Part shown: piece by piece, positions 26,229-37,769 of the stretch
Position numbering within the stretch: position 1 is the stretch's first letter
How the letters are laid out: every line of letters starts with the position of its first letter
Source: Erigeron canadensis
Taxonomy: Eukaryota > Streptophyta > Magnoliopsida > Asterales > Asteraceae
DNA: 64,000 nt
Reading direction: 5' to 3'
Assembly (NCBI RefSeq): GCF_010389155.1
Contig: NC_057763.1
Coordinates: forward strand, 40,840,645-40,904,644
Notes under the pieces: model-generated
Databases searched by the model: none
Told to the model about the DNA's origin: nothing
The model's input: only the letters and a program-made list of their open reading frames with translations
Made by a program: the position numbers and the translations under genes

Positions 26229-26351
26229 TTTCTTTTTCTTTTTTGCCTTACCTGTCAAAAATTATAACAATTTTTAAAAACATAACATGACATATACAAT
26301 CCTGTATGTATATATTTTAAAATATTTATGAGAGAAAAAAAAAAAGGAACC

Positions 26352-26405
26352 TGATTTGGTTTTGAAATCTGTAGCAGAAAGATGAAGATGGAAGAGGCGC
26401 TCAAA
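26352..26405 (-). other. RPL31: Probable non-coding first exon of eL31
   Basis: On the minus strand a pyrimidine-rich leader (GCCTCTTCCATCTTCATC) runs to CAAATCAG and a GTTCC donor. The matching acceptor is TTTTTGACAG near 26257, just before the coding exon. A leader intron and pyrimidine-rich 5' end are common in plant ribosomal protein genes. The transcription start is inferred. Confidence 0.5.
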
Positions 26406-26449
26406 GGTTGATGATAAATATATATGTAGTATATAATTATGATTATATA

Positions 26450-26502
26450 AAACCCTAATTCACTTTTGGGTTTATGGTCTTATTTTTCTATTTTTATGGG
26501 CC
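26450..26502 (-). promoter_or_regulatory. Telo box and site II motif in the eL31 promoter
   Basis: AAACCCTAA (telo box) lies at 26450-26458 and TGGGCC (site II) at 26497-26502, both just upstream of the leader exon. A TATA-like stretch (TTTTATATAATC on the minus strand) overlaps the telo box. This pairing is well known for plant ribosomal protein and cell-proliferation promoters. Confidence 0.7.
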
Positions 26503-26589
26503 TTCAGTTTGACCCGATAGATTAAGACCCAATCCAAGCCTTTTAGCCTCTTTCGCCTTTTGCTCAACTTTTATATTTATTATAATCAA

Positions 26590-26745
26590 CCTAATTGGTG
26601 TGCTTAAAAATATGGCTAATAGTAAGATGATGACATGTGAAAAAATCAGTGAGCAAAATTAGAAAAGAGAATCAGTGGAATCCATATTAAAATCTTAAGG
26701 TTTAGGTGGATTTTTAGGCATATGAGTTAGATTGATTAATCAATT
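26590..26745. mobile_element. Degenerate member of the Mutator-type MITE family
   Basis: Internal sequence ATGACATGTGAAAAAATCAG, then GAGCAAAATTAGAAAAGAGAA, closely matches the middle of the element at 16491-16669. The ends are eroded. Confidence 0.5.
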
Positions 26746-26914
26746 TCCTTTATTTATTTATCTTGTATATGATTTTTGAAACAACTATAAAATGTTAGAG
26801 TTAAGGTTTAAGAGTAATGATAAATAGACCTAAAAAATTGTCATATATATATGATCATGAACAAATATTTAAAAGACTAGTTTATTTGAAACCTTTTAGA
26901 GTTTTTCGAACTAT

Positions 26915-27262
26915 AAGCGTGTATTTGGTTGCAGAAATGTGTTTCAAATTTTTCATTTCTATTTTTTAGAAAAAAAAGGGTTTTCATTTTCTGAAAAACA
27001 AATAAAAATTTTTAAAAGGAAAGGCGTTCTAGTTAGAAAACTAGAAACATGTTAGAGATGTTAGGGGAGAGGGGGAAGAATGGAAAATGAAAATGTAAAA
27101 CAAGAAAAGATATTTTCAAGTTTTTCATAAAAAGGTGAAAAACATTGTTTTGTGTTTTCTTGGAAACAATTTGGAAAACTAAGATTAGAATGCAGTTTTT
27201 GTTTTCCATGTTTTCGTGGAAAACGAGGGTGTTTTTCTGCAACCAACCCAAACGCACCCTTA
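26915..27262. mobile_element. MITE with GTGTTTGGTTG-like ends
   Basis: Begins AAGCGTGTATTTGGTTGCAG and ends CAACCCAAACGCACCCTT, inverted with respect to each other. The interior is rich in TTTTC/GAAAA. It is the same family as 9715-10080 in opposite overall orientation. Apparent reading frames are low complexity. Confidence 0.65.
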
Positions 27263-27282
27263 AGTTTTTTCTAAAATTTTGT

Positions 27283-27760
27283 ATGCTAGCATAGCTAATC
27301 TCTATAATCCGATGGATTAAGATTTAAGGTGTTAAAAGCCACTACCAAACGAGCAAACACTGCATATTGTATCAAAAGAAAACAAGATCAAAATGTCAAA
27401 CAAACATGGGGATCAAGAGAATAGTAAACACTAAAAAAATTTCTAGCTAAAATGAAGCATCTTTTCAATATTGCAAATGACTCCAATGTTTTTTATTTGC
27501 ATGCTTGTTAACGGAATATGAATTCAATGATCAGAATTACTAACTTGTAATGTTTTTACCGACAATATAGATACAAAGTATTTTAATTTTAAAGTTTAAA
27601 ATGTCCATACTACTCGTAAACAAATTAACCAACTTTTTTTCTCTCCAAGCAAACCAACAACACACACCATAAAAAAGTTATTCTCTCTGCTTTTCAATTC
27701 TAGCACAAGAGACCCTTTAGCTTTGTTTCCTTTGAACTTATATAGCAAAATGTTGTAAAA
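27283..27760. repeat. Local direct duplication, unit 1
   Basis: Matches 28743-29160 in the same orientation with many substitutions and small indels. Shared words include AAAAGCCACTACCAAAC, GCATGCTTGTTAA and TATGAATTCAATGATCAG. The divergence shows this is an older event than the 15 kb duplication. It lies upstream of the small-peptide candidate. Confidence 0.8.
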
Positions 27761-28101
27761 TGTAAAAGAAATCTTTTACCATATAGAGTAAAAGTAAAAG
27801 AAATTTGTCGGAGATTCCCCACTTCAATAATACACTTTGAAGATTGAATATCAAATAAAGTTCACAAATCGATCTATGTACTTGAAAATCACCATCTAGA
27901 TACATATGTTCCAATTTAATTAAGTTTTATGTTTTTTTCATTCAACAAACACTATCTCTAATTAATGGCTCCTACTAGTGCCGATGTTATATGCATGTAG
28001 ATTCGATTAAAAAGTCAACCAACGAATCATCATCTTAGACGAACTTCTTGATAGATTGTACCATATATGTATTATTTGCAAGCTAGGAAGGGAGAGCAAA
28101 G

Positions 28102-28227
28102 ATGTCACGAAGAAAAATCTCAAGTACTTTCGATGGTATCACAATCTTATTCGTTGTTGCCTTGCTAGCTAGTGCTCTTGTTGATGATGTTAGCCAACCT
28201 TATCCATGCAATAGAGCCGATACTTAA
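28102..28227 (+). CDS. Candidate small secreted peptide, 41 residues
   Basis: A 41-residue frame starts MSRRKISSTF, continues with a hydrophobic core (ITILFVVALLASALV) typical of a signal peptide, then DDVSQPYPCNRADT and stops at TAA (28225-28227). Past this stop the same frame stays open to 28284 and would add a basic tail with a second cysteine (KVCKKVKKLIRQYVRKRS). It may be a real short peptide, or a secreted cysteine-containing peptide gene interrupted by a nonsense change. The family is not recognised, and a chance frame cannot be excluded. Confidence 0.35.
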   Translation: MSRRKISSTFDGITILFVVALLASALVDDVSQPYPCNRADT

Positions 28228-28321
28228 AAAGTTTGCAAGAAAGTGAAGAAACTTATACGACAATACGTACGTAAAAGGTCATAGAGTTGGGCCATGTAAG
28301 CAATATAAAAATACGGTATTA

Positions 28322-28516
28322 ATTTACTTAGGATAGCATGAACATGAACAAGTTATCTTAATGTAATTAACACTTACGGTGAACAGACCCTAAATTTCAA
28401 GTCATCTAAAATAAACCACGATGCATACATATTCTACTGTTAAATTTAAGGTCTGGTTCACCTAAGTGCTTATTACATTGAGATAACTTGTTCATGTCAT
28501 GCTATCATAAGTAAGC
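28322..28516. mobile_element. MITE-like hairpin, arms about 80 bp
   Basis: The left arm includes ATGAACAAGTTATCTTAATG and GGTGAACAGACC. The right arm carries GGTCTGGTTCACC and CATTGAGATAACTTGTTCAT, the reverse complements with few mismatches. The loop is about 30 bp. Confidence 0.65.
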
Positions 28517-28742
28517 TAATAGCGTATATTTTCCGTGTGATTTCTTATGGTAATTCGACCCAACAAAACTTATTGATTGCTAAAACTTGCGAACTCACCA
28601 ACCATGTGTGTTAACTTTTTTAGTATCTTTTTAGGTGCGCAAGTGAATCGAGTTAGAGGTGACTAAGGAGAGTAGCATGGTGACCATGTAGCAAACTCAG
28701 ACCTTAGGACTCGTTGCTGCTTTAACCATTTATCTTATTTTG

Positions 28743-29160
28743 TATCCTAGCATAGCTAATCACTAAATCCGAAGCTTGAAGGTATTAAAAGCCACTACCA
28801 AACAAGCAAACACACCATTTAATTTGTATCCGAAGAAGCAAGATCAAAATTTCAAAACAAACACGGGGATCAAAGAGAATAGTAACACTACAATAAAATT
28901 TCTAGCTAATTAAATGAAGCATCTTTTCAAAATCTGCAAATGACTCCAATATTTTTTTTTGCATGCTTGTTAATCGGAATATGAATTCAATGATCAGAAT
29001 TACTAAACTTGAAATGTTTTTACCAACAATATAGATACAAAGTATTGCGAACCAACTACACAATAATAGAAAAGTTATTTTCTCTTTGCTATCTAATTCT
29101 AGCACAAGAGAATCCATAATTATCTCTTCTACTTTTAACTTATATAGCAAAATTTGGTAC
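28743..29160. repeat. Local direct duplication, unit 2
   Basis: Diverged copy of 27283-27760. No peptide frame like the one at 28102 follows it. Confidence 0.8.
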
Positions 29161-29602
29161 CCTTTCACTTTCTATTTCTTTTTATTTATTTCTTATATAG
29201 CAAAAATTGTACCCTTCAGGGCCCGCCTGCATACGGGCAGGCTGGGCGACAGCCCTGAGCAGAATGTAATTAGGGGCATAAGTTTTTGAGGTCCATCAAA
29301 CTAGATATGAACATGTTTCAAGATCTAGAGTTGTTATTAAACAAATTTCGGATTTCAGTATAACTAACAATGGTTTATAATATAATATGTTTGATTTTGT
29401 TACGGTGAAGTTTAAAATGAAAATTGAACTTGAGTTTGTGTTTCAATGGAGGTTTCTTAGATGGGTTTTGGCGAGACAAGACGCACAGTACAATTTTCGT
29501 TTCTCTCTCCCTCTTTCTTTCTATTTTTCTAAAACCCTTTATGATAGCCAAAACGTTAATATTAGTCCCTAAACCATGTTACTCTCTTTATTCCAGAAAG
29601 CA
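29161..29602. other. Junction region left of duplication copy 2
   Basis: Contains a fragment with GGGCCCGCCTGCATACGGG followed by GGGGCATAAGTTTTTGAGG, resembling the end of a hAT-type non-autonomous element. The rest is AT-rich without a gene. This sequence is unlike the left flank of copy 1. Confidence 0.45.
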
Positions 29603-30004
29603 TGAGAGGTATATACACCCATATGCTATAGTAACTTAGTAAGTACCTATTACCATACAAATTCAAACCCTCCGTACAGCCTACAAAAAGTGTTGGGGAT
29701 GATTGTAAAAGAATTGAACCAAGCAAGGTGAATAATCGGACATTTTAGCAAGAATTTCATTTCATCTTCATGTTTTTTCCTTAAAAATGAACCAACAAAC
29801 TAACAGACACAAATGTTAACAAAACATTGTTTGTGAATGAATAATGAAAGCACGAGTCGTCTAGTAAGATAAGAGTTAAACTTTACCCATCTCTATAATA
29901 GTACGTTATTCATTTTATGTGTTTTTGAAAAATTAAACTTGATAAAAAGTTGATTTAACATAGAAATTCACAAGACCAGTCTATCACGCTTTTTTTCTTA
30001 TTTA

Positions 30005-30182
30005 CTTAATAACTAATTAATAGTTAAGAACTTAAACATTCAGTGAAATTTCAAGTTTCTTTTTTACTTAATAAACTTAATAGTTAAGACTTAAACATTC
30101 GTCAAATTTCATGTTTCTTTTTTACTTAATAACTTGATAGTTAAGAACTTAAACATTCGGTCAAATTTCATGTTTCTTTTTT
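30005..30182. repeat. 60 bp tandem repeat, copy 2
   Basis: Same three-unit array as 2881-3060, with several single-base losses that make the unit lengths unequal. Confidence 0.85.
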
Positions 30183-30505
30183 TGACTTAATACAAAAAAA
30201 TAACCGTCAATTACCTATATTTTATTTAATACATACAAACATTCTTAATGCATTCAATCACTTATAACTTAGCACTTAATAATTAAAAGAGTTATGAACT
30301 TATTTTCGTTAAAAATTTCCATAATAACCCCACAAGGCTTTTATGACATGAGAGTAATAGTCGATTTATTTAAGACCTGTGGTTGAAAATTGGAGTTAAT
30401 GATATATTTTTGAGTTTGTTTAGAAAGGGAGTTGATAACATCTCCTATATAGACTTTACCAATTATACGTAACCCCCAATTTTATATAACTCTCTGAATT
30501 CTAAA

Positions 30506-31365
30506 GGGAGAATTTTATATTTACCCAAAAAAACACACTTAATATCATATTTACCCAACTTTTATTAAAAATTTCATATTTACCCAATTTTAATTCACAT
30601 TTTATAAAATCTACCCAATCACTTACAAATAATTTATAACAAATTTATATCATAATTCCCTATATGCCTCTAAAAAAATAACTGAAATAATGTATCCGAA
30701 TTTGACTTCTTATGCTAAGCAGATGTCCCACAGATGTGAATTATATAAGATTACAAAAATATATTAATAAGCAATAAATAATATGAGTTTCAATTTTCAT
30801 TTACTATAGGAGACCTTTGTATATGTAACCTAAAATTTGATGATACAGCCAATCATAAAACACAACTAAAATGCATTATATCCAAACAAATGTACCGATT
30901 TTCGTTTTAGAAAAACAACTACTTAATCCATATTTTATTTACTTTAATATTGTCAAAAGTCATGCAATATCATTGAGTAAGTAACATTACGTGATTCGTG
31001 AGATGCAAAGTTCAGGCAAAAAACTATTATAAATGGTTTAGATGCAAATTTTAATGGTCGTAGGTCTTTGAGGGATCATTGAGATGAACAGTATTAATAA
31101 TCTTTTCCACTGTCATGAAAGTATAAGCGTTCTGCTAATTGACGATTTGGCGGGAGTGTTTTCTTTTTCCGCTCATATAAGGGTATATCAGTGATTATGT
31201 TATTATGGATAGTATAAATTATATATAGTTTTAAACATAAAATAATTTATGATTTGGGTAGATTTGATAGAATGTGAATTAAAATTGGGTAAATATAAAA
31301 TTATAGTAAAAGTTGGGTAAATATGATATTAGGGTGTGTTTTTTAGGTAAATATGAAATTATCTC
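30506..31365. mobile_element. Element with 117 bp inverted repeats, copy 2
   Basis: Counterpart of 3396-4270, slightly shorter because of small deletions. It again ends 280 bp before the synthase start codon. Confidence 0.65.
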
Positions 31366-31644
31366 AATTTTAAATACATAAGAAAGGTAACATTTCCACT
31401 TAATGAATAATGAAAATGAAAGAAAAATATGAGGCAGGCCGAAAGAATGATTGAGCAAAAGCCAGCAACCGCATGTAACTCATCGCCCCCCCATTCCATC
31501 CTTTTATCGATACAATCGAAATTGTTGATAAATACATCTTTTAATAAAATAACAAAGAATATAATAATAATCTTATATAGATTTATTCCGCCATTCATAT
31601 GAATGAATGAGTGATATTTGTTCGAGTAAAAAAATAGAATATAA

Positions 31645-31777
31645 ATGGCTGCTTCTTGTTATCCCCCACTCAAATTCAACAATACGTTTATACGCCGTCC
31701 AAATCTTTCTTCAAAATCCCTAACCCCATTTCCTAAATCTAAACAATTCCAATATTTTCTTCTTTCAAAATCTTGTC

Positions 31778-31838
<61 letters not shown>

Positions 31839-34800
31839 AGCAGCTGCTCGATTCCGTTACTCACCACCACCGCTCAAAGCAGCTTTCACTCAGACCATTG
31901 TCTCCAGGGCTGATGCTCAAAACCACTTTCCAGATGACCTTCCTTTTCAGGTCATTGTTTTTTTTTTTTAATCATTCTTTTATTTGTTGTTATTGCTTTT
32001 ATCATATTTTATGGGTATCGAAAATTAAGGAACAAATACGACTAGTTTTTAAGTTGCTGTGATGATGAATCTTGATATTTGGAATCGGTGATATATAAAG
32101 TATGAATGTCTGTAGGTTAACAAAGACGGTAGCTTTTTGAAAACGGAAATGAATCTGCAGAAATCGAGTCAGTTGACTAAGCGGGTTGTGTTTGGACTTG
32201 GAATCGGGGTTTCCGCGGGTGGAGTCGTTCTAACGGGAGGATGGGTATTCTCTACGGCTTTAGCTGCTGTCGTTTTTGCCGGTTCAAGGGAATACTTTGA
32301 ACTTGTTAGGAGTCGCGGCATTGCTTCCGGGATGACTCCTCCTCCACGTTATGTCTCTCGAGCGTGTTCTGTTATTTGTGCTCTCATGCCTTTATTCACT
32401 CTGTAAGATTCCACGTATAGTTGCTTATATCTTCTTGGATCGTAGATTTCTCGTATCAACAAAAAAAAAAAAATTCAGTGCTTTAGCTATTATGATGGTT
32501 GCCCTGATTGTGATATGACATTTGCTTAATCCATACATACATGCTTGTATCACATATAAGTTCAACATCCAAGACGTAGAACTCAATGTGTTTCTATTGA
32601 CTTGCCAAAGGACATGCCTTGCCCTCTTCCTATCAATAATGCTTTGCTAATTGCTACATAACCTTAACAAACACGCTTTCTTTGCTGTGGATTACCAAAC
32701 CCGACATCCTGTAGAACCAAGCTGGTCATTCATACTTAATGAACAAGTCTTTTGTAGCAGATAATAGCATCTTATATGTTATGATGTGAACTTGTGAAGT
32801 TAACGTTTTATTATTCTCACTGAAATACTGAATCATGCTCAAATTACCTTGTTATAATAACCATACCATGCTATGTTGTTTAAGCACTGGTGCACTAAGA
32901 AAGTCTCATCCCTTTGTTTAGGATAGTTAGGTTCTCAATGTGGTACGATAATCTTAATCTAGGAATACTTCTCATGCATAATGTCAAGTCTTTGGTTGAT
33001 AGTTTGTTCACTGAGGGGCACCTTAACATTCATGACATTCTAATTGTCTGCATCCCATATGAGATCATTGTGGTTCCTTCGTATTTGTGTATACAACATA
33101 AATCTGCCCAACCCCCTATGGTCTGCTTATGCAGTTATGCATTGTCCTTGTAATGTGCACCGGGCTGAATCCAATGAATCATTTGTCAACAGGATATTGA
33201 AAACCTACCGCTACCCCCACCACCACCACAAACACACTTGCACACACCAAAACCACTCAAAAAAGAAGTATTCAAATAATAGAATTTTTGTTGAAATCTA
33301 AAGCATTTAACAACCTTTTAATGTATTACAAGCATATACCTTATGTGAAGTCATTCTTTTTTGGTGATCATTATGTTTATTGTGTTTTCAGATACAGGGG
33401 TCAAATTGATGTTTCTGTGGCATCAGCAGCCTTTGTCGTTGCTATGGCATTACTGCTACAAAGGGGAAGTCCACGTTTTTCCCAACTCAGCAGTACGATA
33501 TTTGGCCTGTTTTATTGTGGTTATCTTCCTTCTTTCTGGGTTAAACTTAGATGCCGTTTGCTAGCACCTGCCTTGAATACTGGTAAGTTCAGCAGTTTCT
33601 TATGCTTATTAAATTACAATGGTTAAAGGTTAATATATCTGTTTTTCGACTTGCTAGTTACATTGGTAGAAATTTTCCAAAACTTGAATCAGTAGTTTAT
33701 TTAGTATTTTGGTTCATTGTTAGACATATGCTACTAATAGAGATATTGCTTGGTCAATGAGCATTTATTGTTACCATATACAAGAACTTCGGAATCAAAA
33801 ACATCTAAATATTTGGCAATTTTCCACTCTACTTAGCCCTTGAATGTTATTTATTAGTTACAGTCGTTTCACCTGTTATTGTTCCAGACAGTATTCCTTC
33901 ATTTGTTTTTCTGCACATGATGGCATTTTGTATGATTTTACTAATCCATATTGTATCTTCAAGAGGAGTGGGAGCTACATGGCCTATACTTTTAGGTGGC
34001 CAAGCTCATTGGACGGTTGGTCTAGTAGCCACATTGATATCAATCAGCAGCATAATAGCAGCAGATACATTTGCTTTTGCTGGTGGCAAGGTACATTACC
34101 TTCCTTTAAATAGTCGTACTTTGTTTGATTTAAGATATTTATGTTATAATTTCACGTCAGGCATTTGGTCGGACACCACTTACCCGTATTAGTCCCAAGA
34201 AAACATGGGAAGGAGCGATTGCAGGCTTAGCAGGATGCATAGCCACCTCTGTATTGTTGTCAAAGATCTTTTCTTGGCCAACTTCTATACTCAGGTAATT
34301 ACAGAACTGAATGTGTTGCGTGGGTTGGTTAATGGGTCAAAGCAATTATTTTTTTTAGATAGTTGGTTTTACATATATGATTACAAAAGTTTTTCCTTTT
34401 CGGGAAATGATAAATCCTCCTAATAAATAGCCTAATAATACTCCTAAAAGCCTTAAATCAATACAAGTGTAATTCACTCATTCTCTCTCCTAATCTCAAC
34501 CTTTAATTCCACCAAGTGTCATGATCACATAGTTAGGAGGATTAATCATAAATACTTGGTAGAATACATTTGGGTGACTTGGACCTGTATCCTCCAAGAA
34601 ATTTAATCTGTGTTTTGCCCATTTGATATAGTATTTCATAAACTTAGTGCATCCATTTTAAATATATAGGGTCAAAGTTGCCATATCTACTTACATTTTT
34701 GGCTATATTTCCACCCTTCAATGCTTGCTAACATTTGCTCTTATGTACCAGTGCTATAGGTTTTGGTATCCTGAACTTCTTTGGCTCTCTTTTTGGCGAC

Positions 34801-35658
34801 CTTCTTGAGTCAATGATCAAAAGAGATGCTGGTGTGAAAGATTCAGGATCACTCATCCCCGGTCATGGTAATTAATCTTTTATTTTACGTATCTTATTGT
34901 ATATATGAATAATTTTTACTTTATTATGAAAAAAAACGAAAGGATGTAAGGACATGTTTAGCCAGTCAATGAATCTACGTTGACCAAAATTTAAAATGAC
35001 AGAACATATTAAGTATGAAATTGAATGATTTGCCATGTGCAAACACATGGCTTGTCTCCCATTCTTGTGAGATTACTTCATTTGCTTTTTTCATAATTTC
35101 TTTTCCCATATACACAATGCAGTGCCATACAATACATTTTAGATCCTGCTACACTAATTTTGTTTTCATCTATTTGAAGAAAGTTACCTTTGTTGTGTTT
35201 ACCAAATTCAAATTTACAATGATCTTGTAATATCTATATTGTAAAAAAAGGAGGTTTTCTATATATGAAGACACCTTAGGTTAATTTTGACCCCTTTGAC
35301 CCTATCCATATGTATCCGTTCAAGTTTGAGAGAAGAATAGTAACTCAAGTTGAAATGTTCATAAATGTGTCAAAATTGCCACATCTATGCAATTTCATTT
35401 TAAAGCTTACTACCGGTTTAGTGGTATCTAGTATATTCAAACATAATCACGTACAGAATATATATAACATAGTATTCATGATCATGTCGTTCAGAGAAAA
35501 GTACTCATGCACAATTTTGCGTATTATGTTATTAGATTTTTGCATGATATGGCAATATCTTATGCAGGCGGTATACTAGACAGGGTGGATAGTTACGTTT
35601 TACAGGTGCGCTAGCTTATGCATTTGTGCGCAACCTACTGCCCCTTTATGGAGTTTGA
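31645..35658 (+). CDS. Plastid-type phosphatidate cytidylyltransferase (CDP-DAG synthase), copy 2, frameshifted at the end
   Basis: Same enzyme and exon plan as copy 1: 31645-31950, 32116-32402, 33392-33582, 33888-34090, 34161-34294, 34752-34867, 35568-35658. Exon 4 is intact here (203 nt) and reads [20 protein letters not shown], so the frame runs through the whole family signature ([21 protein letters not shown]). One T is missing from the run at 35598-35601 (four T instead of five in copy 1), so after DSYV the frame reads LQVR and stops at TAG 35612-35614. The last 18 or so residues are lost; they hold the C-terminal hydrophobic segment ending PLYGV in copy 1. An intact product would be 442 residues, one Asn longer than copy 1. 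A single-T homopolymer loss is a typical long-read error, so the gene may be whole in reality. Confidence 0.92.
31780..31836 (+). repeat. (AAT)19 microsatellite coding polyasparagine
   Basis: Nineteen AAT codons in exon 1 of the synthase gene, one more than copy 1. In frame, so only the Asn run length changes. Confidence 0.97.
34402..34553. mobile_element. Intron MITE, copy 2
   Basis: Counterpart of 7309-7460 in intron 5. Confidence 0.6.
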
Positions 35659-36806
35659 ATTCAATTAATTTCGTGAGTAACCATATGAGTAGGCCAACAC
35701 ATGACGTATCTGCTAGAATTGGTAGAGACGAGGATTTCAGCTTGCAAAAGGTAAGTAAGAAATACATATACAATTTAAGTTTAATGTTTAGAGGAACATG
35801 TATGAGGAAAGAATGTATCGTAGTTTCATTTACAAGATGGCACAGTTTTATAGTATATATTTTGTTCGACTATTGCCTAATAATGTGATCAATAATTTAG
35901 CTTTATAGAGGTATCTTTAGTGTGAAGACCGCACCAGAAATGGAAATCAATTGGTTCCCCATTGGCCCATGTGTATGTTGGGTCATGCCATTTTTGGGTA
36001 GAGCATAGCCCAAAGGACAAGTATCAATAATTGCTGGACTTTCCTTTTTTATATGTCAGTTCTAAAGCGGGATAAACATATGGAAACACTCCTGTCAAAT
36101 GAAAAAGTGTGAAAAGATGACATTTACATAAGTATCATGTGAAAATTACCATGCTTATATCATGAATTAATGTTAAAGATACAAATGTGCAAAAATTCAA
36201 GAAGGTATCAATAACAAGTTTACTAGTTAAAATGGTTGTTTAGTCTCTTTGTTAAAAGACACGCCCTCCTTTTAACAGGTTGGTTATTTGGTGTACTTTG
36301 TTAATGTAAATCAATATCTTCGTAGAATTGCAAACTTGATCTATAATATTACTAGGGCGATTAACCGTTTTACCAAAAAATAAAATAAAAATTAGATAAA
36401 GTCATCAAATAAGACGATGTCACTAAAAAAATAAAAATACAAGTCTACCGTACAGTTGCAACAGTTTTTTGGCCCGCCTAAATATTTTGTGATCCGAATG
36501 TCACTATCTCAAGGAATGTTATAAAGTTATAAAGATGTGATTGTGGGAATAATGTACAGAGTTACATATGCACTCTTTCGTCAAACCCATTGAACAAAAA
36601 ATTTAAACATGATTTAATGTAATTTAGTATAAACATGATTTTATTCACAAATATTGATGATTCTAATTATGAACAAACTAAGCAATCTGGAATTTCCATG
36701 TATGTTTGTTTTTGTGAATTTAGATATCAGATTGAAGTGAGTGGGGGGAGACCACTGGAGGTGTCTTTTCTTGATATTGAGGGGCCTACAAAGGCTTGAA
36801 ATGCTT

Positions 36807-37170
36807 AGGAGCGTTTGGTTATAGAAAATATTCCTTGTTTTCCATTTTTGTTTTAAGAAAACATGAAAAACAGAAAACGCGTTCTAATCATAGATTTTTA
36901 AGAATGTTTTCTAAGAAAACAAAAAACAAGGTTTTTTATTTTTCCATAGAAAACTTGAAAACATCTTTTTCTTGTTTTTTTATTTTCCATTTTCATTTTC
37001 CAATTCATTCCATTCCCTCCCCTCACAACTCTAACATGTTTTCTAGTTTTCTAATTAGAATGTATTTTCAAAATTTTTATTTGTTTTCTAGAAAACAAAA
37101 ACCCCTTTTATTTTCTAAAAAATTAAAAATGAAAAACTAAAAAACATTTTCTACAACCAAACGCGCCCTT
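36807..37170. mobile_element. MITE with GCGTTTGGTT ends, copy 2
   Basis: Counterpart of 9715-10080. It differs by the length of a T run. Confidence 0.65.
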
Positions 37171-37769
37171 AAATTTTTAGGGCACTTTTGGAAAACATAA
37201 TCTAAAATATGTGATAGGAAGGAATGCGTTGTTTTAAAGCCGCTTTCATCTAAATCATATATATCAAATTATTCTCCCACTCAATAACAAATCAATTTTT
37301 TAGGTATTGTCATATCTTGAACTTGAATACCGTTGTTTGAACTTAATTGGTTAAAGACTTAAAGTGATTGTGGAGTATGATAAAATCTTGACGATGGGGC
37401 AAAATTTCCATGTTTGTTACAGTATATATGTTACGTTCCATCGACTAATTAACCACATCAAAAAGTCTTGCATACTTGATCAATTCTGTTGACCATTGAA
37501 AAGTTTGAGAGGAAATCACCGCTACTACTATATGTGCATACATATTGGTAGCTTAATGGTGGAGACCCGCAACATAAAAGCAAAGGTTAAGTATTTACAT
37601 TCCTACATGATATTCCTTCAATGATATTATCACACGCGATTCATTTATTTTTATATATATTGGTTACAACTTGCAAGAACAGTCTATTGTGAGGAAAATA
37701 AAACTAATGGATCGGGTGTCCGGCCACATATAGCCATATTGGATTTTAAATATGTATTTAGATATATAT

